DNA of 64,000 nt from Rhizobium hidalgonense (lineage in GTDB: Bacteria; Pseudomonadota; Alphaproteobacteria; Rhizobiales; Rhizobiaceae). This document shows positions 33,219 to 41,152 of the stretch, piece by piece. The translations under genes were made by a program, and so were the position numbers. The notes below the pieces were generated by a model, which was given only the letters and a program-made list of their open reading frames with translations, had not been told where the DNA came from and made no database searches. The stretch spans positions 1 through 64,000 of the forward strand of contig NZ_LODW01000047.1 of assembly GCF_002914525.1 (NCBI RefSeq), in the 5' to 3' direction. Position 1 is the first letter of the stretch. Each line of letters starts with the position of its first letter.

Positions 33219-34658
33219 TTACGCCACATGGACACCGGGCGGTCGCCACGCGCCCTTGCCGACGGGCAGAATTGAAGGCGCTTCCGTTTTCGGCCAGTAG
33301 AGCCGCATGACCGTATAGATCGGACCGTTCGGCGCCGGCAGCCAGTTCGATTCCTTCTCCGCGCCCGGCGACTTGTGCTGCACGTATAGCGTCAGCGATC
33401 CGTCGGCGTTCTTCTTCATGCCCGGCAACATCGGCGAGTTGATGAGGTAGCGATTGACCGGGTTCTTGATCAGCAACTGGGTCTTGCCATCGTACATTGT
33501 CACAGACCAGAAGGCGTTGACCGGCGGCAATTGATCCGCCGCGAAGGTCAGCGTGTAGTTGTGCTTGCTGCCGTCGAGCGGCTTGCCGTCATCGTCGACT
33601 CGCGTGAGGGGATAGACCGCCTCTTCCGAATCGTTGCCGTAGATGCCTGCCTGGGCGCCCGCGGCGCGTTTTAGCCAGTCGCCATTGTAGAACTGGGCAT
33701 CGCCAAAGAAGGAGTTGACCTGCCATCCATTGAGCGACACGCCGCCTTTCGCGACGGCCTCGTCGATTTTTCGTTCGCCTTGCTTCATTCCGACAAGAAT
33801 TTCCGCCTTGTGCTCAATAGGGAGATCCTTGAAGCTGAAGGTCTTTCCTGGACCGATCCCGATGCGCGCAAGCTTCGCGCGGATATCCTTCTCGCTCTCG
33901 AGCGCAGGCGCGAACTGCAGGCAAAAATCGAGATATGCGAAGAAGTTCATTTTCGCGAGTTTCTTGTCGATCTTTGGAAAATTCACGGGTGGCGGAGCGG
34001 AAGGCGCCGGCTGCTTCAGATAGGCGGAAAGCGGCTGGGCCTTATAGCCGGCTTGCACCTTCATCACGTTGTCGATATCGCCCGGATCAAAAAGCTGAGT
34101 GCGGAAGAGAACGAACGAAAACTGTGTCGTCGACTGGAACACCTTCTTAACTCCGGCGGGAGTAACTCCCTTCCACTCCGGCCCTACCACCATGTAGTCG
34201 CCAGCACCGCTTCCAGTGGCGCGACTGCCAATATAGCCGTAGTTGAATGTGTTACCGTCGATAAGCTGGACAGAGTAGTAGCGCTTTGGGTCCACCGGCG
34301 GGACCGAAACCACCATCGGCTCCGCCCTCAGGTCTACCCACAAAATCGAATAGGGCGTATCGCTGTTCGGCGTAACGACGGCGGTATCTTTATACGTAGA
34401 GACATGGGATAGGTTCTTGATCTGATTGAACGGCGCCTTGAACTGCCCCGACTTCCGATCAACGGCAAATTCGTACATGGTGCCGTAGTTCAGGACGATC
34501 GGCAGACCGTAGATGAAGCCTTCCTCGGCAATGTCCTTTGCTTCCATCAGGCTTGGCCAATCGGCGCTGCTTTTTGCGTTCGCCCGAGTGAGTTTCACGG
34601 TCGTGGCGACGAGTGCGCCCATCGCAGCAGAGCGAAGCAGGGTACGTTTCGTAAGCAT
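33219..34658 (-). CDS. DUF1254/DUF1214-domain exported protein
   Basis: 479 aa. The twin-Arg-like or Sec leader MLTKRTLLRSAAMGALVA is followed by the DUF1254 domain (EEGFIYGLPIVLNYGTMYEF; VTPNSDTPYSILWVDLRAEP; YYSVQLIDGNTFNYGYIGSR) and a C-terminal DUF1214 domain (NAFWSVTMYDGKTQLLI; NRYLINSPM; SPGAEKESNWLPAPNGP). Probably periplasmic; biochemical role unknown. GGAAG precedes the ATG at 34658. A conserved palindrome lies about 350 bases upstream at 35005, pointing to co-regulation with the DUF3604 operon. Confidence 0.92.
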   Translation of the reverse strand: MLTKRTLLRSAAMGALVATTVKLTRANAKSSADWPSLMEAKDIAEEGFIYGLPIVLNYGTMYEFAVDRKSGQFKAPFNQIKNLSHVSTYKDTAVVTPNSDTPYSILWVDLRAEPMVVSVPPVDPKRYYSVQLIDGNTFNYGYIGSRATGSGAGDYMVVGPEWKGVTPAGVKKVFQSTTQFSFVLFRTQLFDPGDIDNVMKVQAGYKAQPLSAYLKQPAPSAPPPVNFPKIDKKLAKMNFFAYLDFCLQFAPALESEKDIRAKLARIGIGPGKTFSFKDLPIEHKAEILVGMKQGERKIDEAVAKGGVSLNGWQVNSFFGDAQFYNGDWLKRAAGAQAGIYGNDSEEAVYPLTRVDDDGKPLDGSKHNYTLTFAADQLPPVNAFWSVTMYDGKTQLLIKNPVNRYLINSPMLPGMKKNADGSLTLYVQHKSPGAEKESNWLPAPNGPIYTVMRLYWPKTEAPSILPVGKGAWRPPGVHVA

Positions 34659-34800
34659 CAACAACTTCCTTCCGATTCATCGCGGCCAGCGCCTGTAAAT
34701 TGTGGGAGAAGTTAAAGCGACTGCGGTGGCTGACCGAAGCCCGCCAGGCAAACGCACCCGGTGCCGTTCATCGCTTCGAGGCACTTCGGCGACTGTTTGA

Positions 34801-34935
34801 TCACTGCGGTCCTTTCAGCTTCGGACTCTTGAACGTCTTTTCCGCGGAGGCTTGACCGCCGCCTGCCGCGGACGCCGGAATAGCTGGAACGAGTAACGAG
34901 ACTGATCTTTTCAGCGCTGTCACAATGTGCCCCAT
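34801..34935 (-). CDS. Candidate small secreted peptide, possibly frameshifted
   Basis: 44 codons starting MGHIVTALKRSVSLLVPAIP and continuing ASAAGGGQASAEKTFKSPKL, which looks like a signal peptide plus a short mature part. Beyond its stop the next frame reads VIKQSPKCLEAMNGTGCVCL down to 34712, so an original longer Cys-containing peptide may have been split. It would lie in the leader of the DUF1254 transcript, downstream of the palindrome at 35005. Low certainty. Confidence 0.3.
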   Translation of the reverse strand: MGHIVTALKRSVSLLVPAIPASAAGGGQASAEKTFKSPKLKGPQ

Positions 34936-35004
34936 GGTTGAGCGGCTCCCCGTCTCCGGCCCGCTTAGGGAAGAAGCCTGCCCTAGAGGATCGGAAAAGC
35001 GCAA

Positions 35005-35023
35005 GTATGTTACCGTAGCATAC
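35005..35023. promoter_or_regulatory. Palindromic operator, site 1 (DUF1254 operon)
   Basis: GTATGTTACCGTAGCATAC, an almost perfect 19-bp palindrome. It is preceded on the plus strand by AAAAGCGCAA. The same arrangement (AAAGCGCAA plus palindrome) occurs before the DUF3604 operon at 43438. On the minus strand TTGCGC follows directly and could be a -35 element, so an activator could bind just upstream of it. Confidence 0.7.
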
Positions 35024-35146
35024 CAGTATGGAGGCAACTTCAGCGCCAGCGAGCATTATCGTTCCTTTCTTTTGATCCTTGGAAGTCCACGAGAGTGAAT
35101 GCCTACACCCACGAGCAGACGCGGCGCGGCGAAGACGAGAACTGCC

Positions 35147-35632
35147 TCATGGCGCCTCCTCCTCCACTCGCTCGCGCCGCGCCTGCAGTCTGTCGAACTT
35201 GCCGAAGTCGGTCATGATGCTAACCAGCACGCTTCCCGTCCAACCGAAAGTGAACAGACCGGACATTGCGATGATCGGGCCAAGGAGACGCCACCGATCT
35301 GGAAGGGTGACGTTGCCCTCCCCCAGCGTCGTATAGCTCTCGAGGACATAATAGTAACTGTCGCGCATCGAGGGGATGATGTCCCTCACATAGAGGGGGA
35401 CCGCCCAGATCAGGGTTTCGGCGAAATGCAGGAGCGCCAACGCGGCGATTGTCACCGACAGCATCAAGTTCAGCCGCCAGTGCGGCGTTACGCTGGTGAC
35501 GCGCGCCCATGATTTGCTGAACTGAAGGCTGATGCTCCGGATACCCACGCCGTGCACGAAGATGACGACGATCAGAAACACAGTGCCGACGAGGATTTCG
35601 AGTACTGGGTTCGGATTCGCTAGATGGTCCAA
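35147..35632 (-). CDS. Two-TM ion channel-like membrane protein
   Basis: 161 aa. Three to four hydrophobic segments: LEILVGTVFLIVVIFVHGVG, LMLSVTIAALALLHFAETLI and LLGPIIAMSGLFTFGWTGSV. Between the last two lies a pore-loop-like YYYVLESYTTLGEGNVTLPD, where TTLGEG replaces the TVGYG filter of K+ channels, so ion selectivity is uncertain. The C-terminus is charged and cytoplasmic. Belongs to the Ion_trans_2-like group common near envelope-stress genes. Confidence 0.8.
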   Translation of the reverse strand: MDHLANPNPVLEILVGTVFLIVVIFVHGVGIRSISLQFSKSWARVTSVTPHWRLNLMLSVTIAALALLHFAETLIWAVPLYVRDIIPSMRDSYYYVLESYTTLGEGNVTLPDRWRLLGPIIAMSGLFTFGWTGSVLVSIMTDFGKFDRLQARRERVEEEAP

Positions 35633-35726
35633 ACTACCTCCTCAGTCCTGTCACCGCCGGTGAAAGGCTCTTGCAAACCTCCCACCGGACCGAAACGAGC
35701 ACAGGCATGTTGCTTGGGGCCGGGTT

Positions 35727-36416
35727 CTAGTAGCAGGGAGGATAGGGATAATATCCGCACGCCGGATGCGGGTAGTAGTAAGGACGCTCGGAAGCGACAG
35801 CCGCGCCCATCGCTGCCCCTGCGACGACGCCTGCGCCGTATGCTCCGGGATGAGCGTACCAGCCGCCACGCCAAACCGCTGCACGCCCAGCACCCCCGAC
35901 GGCGACACCCCCGTATGGCCCGCGTGCCGCAAACCAGTCGATGAACAGCGACGCGGGACCATCGGCACCTGCGAGATCACCTTCGAGGACGGCGACCTCG
36001 AAGGTCAGGTTTCCACCCTCCAGCTTCGGCGTCTTCAGGACGACGACCGCATCGGCGACGCTATCCCCCTTGCCGCTCAAGACCGAGATCGTCGCGTTCG
36101 GAGGATCCTTGGCGAAACTATCGGGGCCTTCATCCCACTGCTTGATGAACTCGGAGGTCAGGACATGACCCGCCGACCGCACCGGGCGGTCGGCGAACAC
36201 GATTGATGTTGCAGAGATGGCGCTCATGGTGAGCTTACCATTCTCGAGCTTTGCACCTCCAGAATTGAGAACGGCGAGCGACGGCACCATCTTTGACTTG
36301 GTTGCGCCGATGGTCTTCTGTGCGGGTGCTGAAATCGCGTCCTGTGCAAGCGCCGGAGACGTGATTAGCAGGCAAGCAGCCACTGCGATGAAGCATGAGC
36401 CGGAAATTCTAATCAT
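35727..36416 (-). CDS. Exported hypothetical protein with Gly/Tyr/Pro-rich tail
   Basis: 229 aa. A signal peptide ends near SPALAQ. The middle part is beta-rich (GGAKLENGKLTMSAISATSI; ATISVLSGKGDSVADAVVVL; GGNLTFEVAVLEGDLAGADG). The C-terminal tail is rich in Gly, Tyr and Pro with a Cys (RPYYYPHPACGYYPYPPCY). The tail suggests surface or outer-membrane association. Function unknown. It is followed by the ion-channel gene and preceded by the OmpA-like gene on the same strand. Confidence 0.75.
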   Translation of the reverse strand: MIRISGSCFIAVAACLLITSPALAQDAISAPAQKTIGATKSKMVPSLAVLNSGGAKLENGKLTMSAISATSIVFADRPVRSAGHVLTSEFIKQWDEGPDSFAKDPPNATISVLSGKGDSVADAVVVLKTPKLEGGNLTFEVAVLEGDLAGADGPASLFIDWFAARGPYGGVAVGGAGRAAVWRGGWYAHPGAYGAGVVAGAAMGAAVASERPYYYPHPACGYYPYPPCY

Positions 36417-36446
36417 TAGTCCTACTCCTCTTCTAGCTGAGGGACA

Positions 36447-37016
36447 CTATTTCAGAAGTCCCAGATTAATCAGTTGTACCCGCCTGTTGTCAGCCGATTC
36501 AGGGTGGCCGGGATCAATCGGCCACTCTTCACCGGCTCCTACCGAGAACAGGCGAGCGGGTGAAACCGCAAACGTGGTGGAGAGGGCCTCGTTGATCGCG
36601 TCGGCCCGTTTCTGGCTGAGTTCAAGATTGCGCTTGGCGGTTCCGGTCGCGCTCGAGTGTCCGACAATGAGGAACTTGTACCGGAACAGATCCGGATGGT
36701 GCAGTGCATCCGCAATCAGCCCGACGGTGCGGTAGGATTTCGGCTCGATGGCTGTCGAGTTGTTTTCGAAATCGATCTCGACGATCAACTGCGAGAGTTC
36801 TGACAGCTTGCCCCAATTGGGCAGCGCCGCGACGCCTTTGCCGACGTTGGCGTTTGCTTCTTCCACAAGCAGAGCGACATCGACGGCAGGTGCCGCCGAC
36901 TTCACCTGTCCGAGCGTGCTCATGATCTGACTGTTGTCGAGCTGCTGGGCGGAAGCGACGCACGGAGCCAGAAGCAGGCCGAGTGCCACCGAGATACGAA
37001 GGCCTTGAACGATCAT
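36447..37016 (-). CDS. OmpA-family (peptidoglycan-binding) protein
   Basis: 189 aa with a signal peptide (VALGLLLAPCVASAQ). The OmpA C-terminal domain is present: IDFENNSTAIEPKSYRTVGL, the peptidoglycan-contact region FLIVGHSSATGTAKRNLELS with QKRADAI, and a final ESADNRRVQLINLG. The canonical GHTD is GHSS here. The start at 37016 follows AGGGGA. Probably tethers an envelope complex to peptidoglycan. Confidence 0.88.
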   Translation of the reverse strand: MIVQGLRISVALGLLLAPCVASAQQLDNSQIMSTLGQVKSAAPAVDVALLVEEANANVGKGVAALPNWGKLSELSQLIVEIDFENNSTAIEPKSYRTVGLIADALHHPDLFRYKFLIVGHSSATGTAKRNLELSQKRADAINEALSTTFAVSPARLFSVGAGEEWPIDPGHPESADNRRVQLINLGLLK

Positions 37017-37043
37017 CCTGATTCCCCTTTCTTTGGCCATGGA

Positions 37044-37469
37044 TCAACGCCATCCGGCGTCGGTGATTGCCTGGTTGCATTCCTTGTTGTCGACGCGCTT
37101 CGTCTCGACGAGGCAGGAGAGAATGTTGCCGTCGCCCTTCACGCCGTTGCAGTACTGCGAGATGTCGTGCTGGCAGACCTTGAACACCGATGCCTGCGCC
37201 TCCTGGCGTTGAGCGATCGACGTCATGACGCTGCCAAGGGTCGAGGTGCAGCTCGGGGAGACTTTTGAAGCGTTTTTCTCGAGGCAGGCCTGGATGCGGC
37301 CGTTTCCGAGGTTCTGGCCGTTGCAGAACTTCTTGATGTCGGAGCCGCATTCCTTGGCCAGGGTCGTGACCGCATCGGCGTAGCTGATCGTGTCTGCCCA
37401 ACCCGCGGCCGTCATGGACAGGAGGGCGGCGAGCGCCGTTCCTGCGAAGTTGCCAACTCTCTTTGTCAT
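37044..37469 (-). CDS. Exported Cys-rich GLG1-like repeat protein
   Basis: 141 aa with a signal peptide ending near AAGWAD. Two tandem Cys-rich repeats follow: ECGSDIKKFCNGQNLGNGRI with QACLEKNASKVSPSC, and VCQHDISQYCNGVKGDGNIL with SCLVETKRVDNKEC. Each has the C..FC/YC....C.....C spacing of the Golgi GLG1/cysteine-rich-repeat family, which also occurs in proteobacterial periplasmic proteins. Disulfides are likely. Transcribed just before the OmpA-like gene (27-bp gap). Confidence 0.85.
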   Translation of the reverse strand: MTKRVGNFAGTALAALLSMTAAGWADTISYADAVTTLAKECGSDIKKFCNGQNLGNGRIQACLEKNASKVSPSCTSTLGSVMTSIAQRQEAQASVFKVCQHDISQYCNGVKGDGNILSCLVETKRVDNKECNQAITDAGWR

Positions 37470-37529
37470 CAATGTTCCTTTCTTCGAGCGATTGATCTGA
37501 AGTGGTCATTCTTTGATGCGCAGCGACGG

Positions 37530-37799
37530 CTATCGTAGTGGTGGTCTCAATGGCACGATGGCTGCTCTGTCGAGCGCCTGCTCGATCTCGATCCGCATAC
37601 TGTCGATCAGTTCCTGATACTCGGCGATGCGCTCGTCCCGCTCGGGGGCAGACGATCCTTCCCACTGCTGCTTCTCGTCATGCGCGGTCAGAAAGTCGTC
37701 GCAAAGGTCGCGGAATCCCTCTTTGCGGGCGGCGAGTTCCTCGATCGCCTTGGCGCGCTCCTTGAAGCAGCTCCTTACGAATCCAACACCGTTCTCCAT
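37530..37799 (-). CDS. Small conserved hypothetical protein
   Basis: 89-aa helical protein starting MENGVGFVRSCFKERAKAIE, with AARKEGFRDLCDDFLTAHDE and ERDERIAEYQELIDSMRIEI. Resembles small proteins found beside PpiC/HupE-type clusters in rhizobia (from memory); function unknown. The palindrome at 37878-37896 lies 79 bases upstream, so it is probably the first gene of the unit that continues into the Cys-rich and OmpA-like genes. Confidence 0.65.
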   Translation of the reverse strand: MENGVGFVRSCFKERAKAIEELAARKEGFRDLCDDFLTAHDEKQQWEGSSAPERDERIAEYQELIDSMRIEIEQALDRAAIVPLRPPLR

Positions 37800-37877
37800 C
37801 CGGTCGATCCATTCGCGTACGTCGCCTCACGGCGGACAAGTTCAAAACATGATGACCCAGATTTCTCCCGTGGCAGC

Positions 37878-37896
37878 GTATCTTACAGTAGCAAAC
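37878..37896. promoter_or_regulatory. Palindromic operator, site 2 (89-aa/Cys-rich/OmpA unit)
   Basis: GTATCTTACAGTAGCAAAC matches site 1 (35005) at 16 of 19 positions. It lies in the 119-bp gap between the HupE-like operon end and the start of the 37799 gene. Confidence 0.6.
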
Positions 37897-37918
37897 GGCC
37901 TCGACGCCGGACCGCCGC

Positions 37919-38533
37919 TCAACGCAGCCCCCATCCCAGAAGCAGAATGCCGCTCGCCGCCGTCCAACTGCCGACCACCCGCATCGCAATGCGTGTCCAA
38001 TTCCACTTTGCTTTCAGCACGGCAGCCGAGACGAAGGCGATCAAGACGAAGACGAGACCGGCCGACCCAGTGAGTGCGGGGAAACCGTCGCGGGCGGCCG
38101 AGTACGCCGAGCCGAAATTGTAACCTTCGAACGCACCGAGCAGCAGGGCCAGCGATCCCGTTGCCAATGCCGGCATCCGAATGTCGGCAGCCGCAAGACC
38201 TCCCAGGATCAGCAACGGCAGACTTTCAAAGGCCGGATTGATGGCGAGCGGGCCGAACAGCATTCCCACAAGGCCGATTGCGACCCATGCAACCGGCAGG
38301 ACCAGAACCGCGGTTCGCGCGTTCGCCACCCCCCCAAGTCCGGCGAGAACACCAAGCGCGACAACAGGCAGAATGGCTTCCGGCGACATCGCGAAATGCG
38401 CGACCCCGTCGTAGATCGGCCCCAGCCCGGTATTGACGAGATGAGCGCTGGCCTGGACCGGAATTGTTGCAATCCCGATCGACGCCCAAACGGAGCGTAT
38501 GCGACTTTTCCTGCTGGCCACAACCTTTGTCAT
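37919..38533 (-). CDS. HupE/UreJ-like membrane protein (third copy)
   Basis: 204-aa polytopic membrane protein with an N-terminal signal-like segment and about six spans (LPVVALGVLAGLGGVANART, VLVLPVAWVAIGLVGMLFGP and others). AHLVNTGLGPIYDGVAHFAM is the motif region shared with HupE/UreJ-related proteins, though the HPxxGxDH signature is not present. The start at 38533 overlaps the stop of the preceding gene (ATGA). Last gene of the DUF3604-PpiC-HupE operon. Confidence 0.8.
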   Translation of the reverse strand: MTKVVASRKSRIRSVWASIGIATIPVQASAHLVNTGLGPIYDGVAHFAMSPEAILPVVALGVLAGLGGVANARTAVLVLPVAWVAIGLVGMLFGPLAINPAFESLPLLILGGLAAADIRMPALATGSLALLLGAFEGYNFGSAYSAARDGFPALTGSAGLVFVLIAFVSAAVLKAKWNWTRIAMRVVGSWTAASGILLLGWGLR

Positions 38534-39129
38534 GCCAGTGCATTCCATAGGAATAATGCGCCGACGGCTCCGACCGCGCCGCCTGCCGCCCTGACGGTGA
38601 TCCTGCCCCAAGGCCACTGGTAGAGCAGTCCGATGACGATGCCAACGCCGTGCAACAGCCCGGTCGCGATCACGAAGCCGAGGCTGAAGAACAGTGCGTT
38701 TTCTCCGAGCGGCAGTTCGGCGCCGTGCGCGTAACCGTGGAAGATCGCAAACGCCCCGACCAGGATCGCCGCCGCGAACAGCGGCGGCCGGGTTTCGGTC
38801 AGGACGGCCGCCCCGAGCAGGACGCCCGACAGGGCGATGCCAATTTCGATGCCGGGCATAGGCACACCCAAAAGGCCTAGAAAGCCGCCGAATGCCATGA
38901 CGAGGGGAAAGGTGATCGGCAGCATCCAGATGGCAGGTTTCCCCAATTGCGCGCCCCACAGACCAACGGCGATCATCGCCACGACGTGATCAAGCCCGGT
39001 TATCGGATGGAGGAACCCGATAGCGAAACCTGACGCGCCGGCCGTCCCGACATGAGCCTCGGCGACCCCGGCAGAGAGCAGGAGTGCCGTCGCGAACAGC
39101 CCCACGCCGTGGAGTGCTGAACATCTCAT
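38530..39129 (-). CDS. HupE/UreJ-family membrane protein
   Basis: 199 aa with a signal peptide and about six spans. The family motif is clear in GFLHPITGLDHVVAMIAVGL (HPxxGxDH), with a second His-rich loop FHGYAHGAELP. HupE/UreJ proteins are proposed nickel or cobalt permeases next to hydrogenase or urease genes; no such enzyme is here, so the metal or substrate is open. It overlaps both neighbours by 4 bp. Confidence 0.9.
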   Translation of the reverse strand: MRCSALHGVGLFATALLLSAGVAEAHVGTAGASGFAIGFLHPITGLDHVVAMIAVGLWGAQLGKPAIWMLPITFPLVMAFGGFLGLLGVPMPGIEIGIALSGVLLGAAVLTETRPPLFAAAILVGAFAIFHGYAHGAELPLGENALFFSLGFVIATGLLHGVGIVIGLLYQWPWGRITVRAAGGAVGAVGALFLWNALA

Positions 39130-40160
39130 GCGGTTCCCCCCAACATTGCAGCGATGCGATCAATCGTCCAATAGGCGCCCAAGATCCCGACCACGTAGGC
39201 GGGCATCAGTTCCAGGGCGCGCGGCAGTCTGATCTCGATCGATTTCAAAGCAGCGACGAGCAGGATTATGAGCCCCACGAAAACCAACTGGCCCGCCTCG
39301 ACGCCCAAATTGAACATCAGCAACGCAAACGGGATGTCGCCCTGCGGCAGGCCGAGCGCCGTCAGTCCGCTCGCAAATCCAAAGCCATGCAACAGCCCGA
39401 AGGCGAAGGAGACAATCCATGGGTGGCGGATCGTAAAGCTCGTCTGTCCACGCCACACCCTGACGATCTCGGGACCGAGAAACAGGATGGACAGTGCAAT
39501 CATTGCGTTGAGCGGCAGCGCCGGAACCGCGACCTTTCCCAGCGTCGCTACCGCCAGGGTGATGGAATGGGCGACGGTGAAGGCGGTGATCGTCTTCACC
39601 AGAATCCACCGCGAGCGGACGATGAAGAGCAGACCGAAGACGAACAGCAGATGATCGATACCGAGAAGGATGTGCTGGAAGCCGCTCAGGAAGTAGACTC
39701 GGGCCGCGGCAAGTGGACTGCGGTTGGCGGCGAAGTCGATCCATGGCTGGGAGGGATGGATCATCGTCGTCTCGACGGTGCCGTCCAGCAGGTGAACGCG
39801 GACCAGCACGTCGGTGATCGTCGCCTGTAGCCCGACGAATTCGACACGCTTACCTGCAAGGCCACCGCCATCCGTCTCGATCACCCGCGTCTGGACAAGT
39901 GAATCCGGAAGCTCGCGCTCGGCCGGCTCCGTCACGTTGCGCACGCTCGCGGGAAACCCCAGGACGATCGGGAGCCGCATGCCTGACAGCATGGGCGTGC
40001 GCCAAACGACCTTGTAGCGGTTTGGCGCCATCTCATCGATTTGCAGATATGCGGGCCGTATCTCGTGGGCGCAGGCGGCTTCAACGAGCGCAAGGACGGA
40101 AACGACGACGCCGAAGAGCATGCGTCCGAGAACCGTGGACAACATCCGCCCGCCCCTCAT
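39126..40160 (-). CDS. HupE/UreJ-family protein with exported N-terminal domain
   Basis: 344 aa. A signal peptide ends near EAACAHE, followed by a soluble periplasmic beta domain (residues 30-170: IRPAYLQIDEMAPNRYKVVW). A HupE/UreJ_2 membrane domain follows with FLSGFQHILLGIDHLLFVFG (HxxxGxDH), LHGFGFASGL and six or more spans. Central member of the overlapping operon. A fused extracytoplasmic domain plus channel-like part suggests capture and transport of a metal or other ligand (inference). Confidence 0.9.
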   Translation of the reverse strand: MRGGRMLSTVLGRMLFGVVVSVLALVEAACAHEIRPAYLQIDEMAPNRYKVVWRTPMLSGMRLPIVLGFPASVRNVTEPAERELPDSLVQTRVIETDGGGLAGKRVEFVGLQATITDVLVRVHLLDGTVETTMIHPSQPWIDFAANRSPLAAARVYFLSGFQHILLGIDHLLFVFGLLFIVRSRWILVKTITAFTVAHSITLAVATLGKVAVPALPLNAMIALSILFLGPEIVRVWRGQTSFTIRHPWIVSFAFGLLHGFGFASGLTALGLPQGDIPFALLMFNLGVEAGQLVFVGLIILLVAALKSIEIRLPRALELMPAYVVGILGAYWTIDRIAAMLGGTA

Positions 40161-41140
40161 TGCGCCGACACCTCAAGCCCGAGGTTGAACCCAGGGGGCA
40201 CCTGTAGATCCTGAAAGTCGGCGGCCTCGATGGGTGGCACGACAACCGAGTAGCGCACCCGCATTTCATCGAGCGCCGAGTTCTTGATCTCGCGGTACTT
40301 GTCGTCGATCCAGCCCGCCTTCACGTTTGGCATCACCTCGGCGTAGGTTGGGATCCGACCTGGTTCGATCGAGTCGATCCAGATGAGATGCCACCCGTAA
40401 CCCGATTTGACCGGTCCGGCCCATTTTCCCGGAGTGAGCTGGAAGAGAGCCTCGGAGAATTCCGGCCCGAACTCCTTCGCCATCTGATCGGGAGTGGCGT
40501 CGCCGTAGAAGCTCTGGAACATGAAGGGATCGCCGATTGCGGCGGCTTCGCTGGATTCCGGAGACTTCCCCTCGATTGAAGCCAGAGCGGCTGCGGCCGC
40601 CTCCTTGGTTTCTTTCCCGTGCCGGTCCGTCGAGAAATAGAGATGTCGAAACGTCGCATGTGCAGGGAGCGCGAAGGTCTCCGAATTCTTCTCGAACCAG
40701 GCCTTCAGCTCCGCGTCGGTCGGCTCCTGCAGGGCGGCTACGTCGCTGGCCAGAAAGTCCATCTTCTGCGCCAGCCTGCGCTTGACCACCTCGTCGTCGC
40801 GATCGAGCCCGAGGGAAACAGCTTCGCGGAAGAGGATCTCCTGCGTAACCTTCTGATCGACGAGACCGCGCACCTGTTCCGGCGTCGGGGTCGACCTTCC
40901 CTGCGCCAGCCAGCTTATCGCCAGTTGCCGAACGTCGTCCTTCGTCAACACGATCCGGTTTGTCGTCGCCACGTCATCCCGTGCCGGCGTCAGCAATTGA
41001 TAGCCTCCAAACAGCAAGGCTCCGGCGGCGACGAAGTGGAGCAGCGGTTCGCTGAGAAGTCGTCGAAATCTCCCCGAGGCGTTATGTTCGCCTCCGTCTG
41101 AATTGCCGAACGGCTCAGGTCTATCTGGAGGCAGTTTCAC
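40157..41140 (-). CDS. Membrane-anchored PpiC/SurA-like peptidyl-prolyl isomerase
   Basis: 327 aa. One N-terminal membrane anchor (LLHFVAAGALLFGGYQLL) is followed by a SurA-type chaperone region (VLTKDDVRQLAISWLAQGRS, QKVTQEILFREAVSLGLDRD) and a parvulin domain with HATFRHLYFSTDRHG and the characteristic GPVKSGYGWHLIWID. It folds exported proteins in the periplasm; the likely client is the DUF3604 protein encoded 12 bases upstream. Overlaps the HupE gene by 4 bp. Confidence 0.88.
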   Translation of the reverse strand: MKLPPDRPEPFGNSDGGEHNASGRFRRLLSEPLLHFVAAGALLFGGYQLLTPARDDVATTNRIVLTKDDVRQLAISWLAQGRSTPTPEQVRGLVDQKVTQEILFREAVSLGLDRDDEVVKRRLAQKMDFLASDVAALQEPTDAELKAWFEKNSETFALPAHATFRHLYFSTDRHGKETKEAAAAALASIEGKSPESSEAAAIGDPFMFQSFYGDATPDQMAKEFGPEFSEALFQLTPGKWAGPVKSGYGWHLIWIDSIEPGRIPTYAEVMPNVKAGWIDDKYREIKNSALDEMRVRYSVVVPPIEAADFQDLQVPPGFNLGLEVSAQ

Positions 41141-41152
41141 TGGCCCGCCTCC

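Noticed and set aside
36622..37665. 347-codon minus-strand frame across the OmpA and Cys-rich genes
   Set aside because: Different phase from both recognised genes and Arg/Gln-rich.
38534..38959. N-terminal extension of the third HupE-like gene
   Set aside because: It overlaps the second HupE gene out of phase; the ATGA start at 38533 is the natural one.
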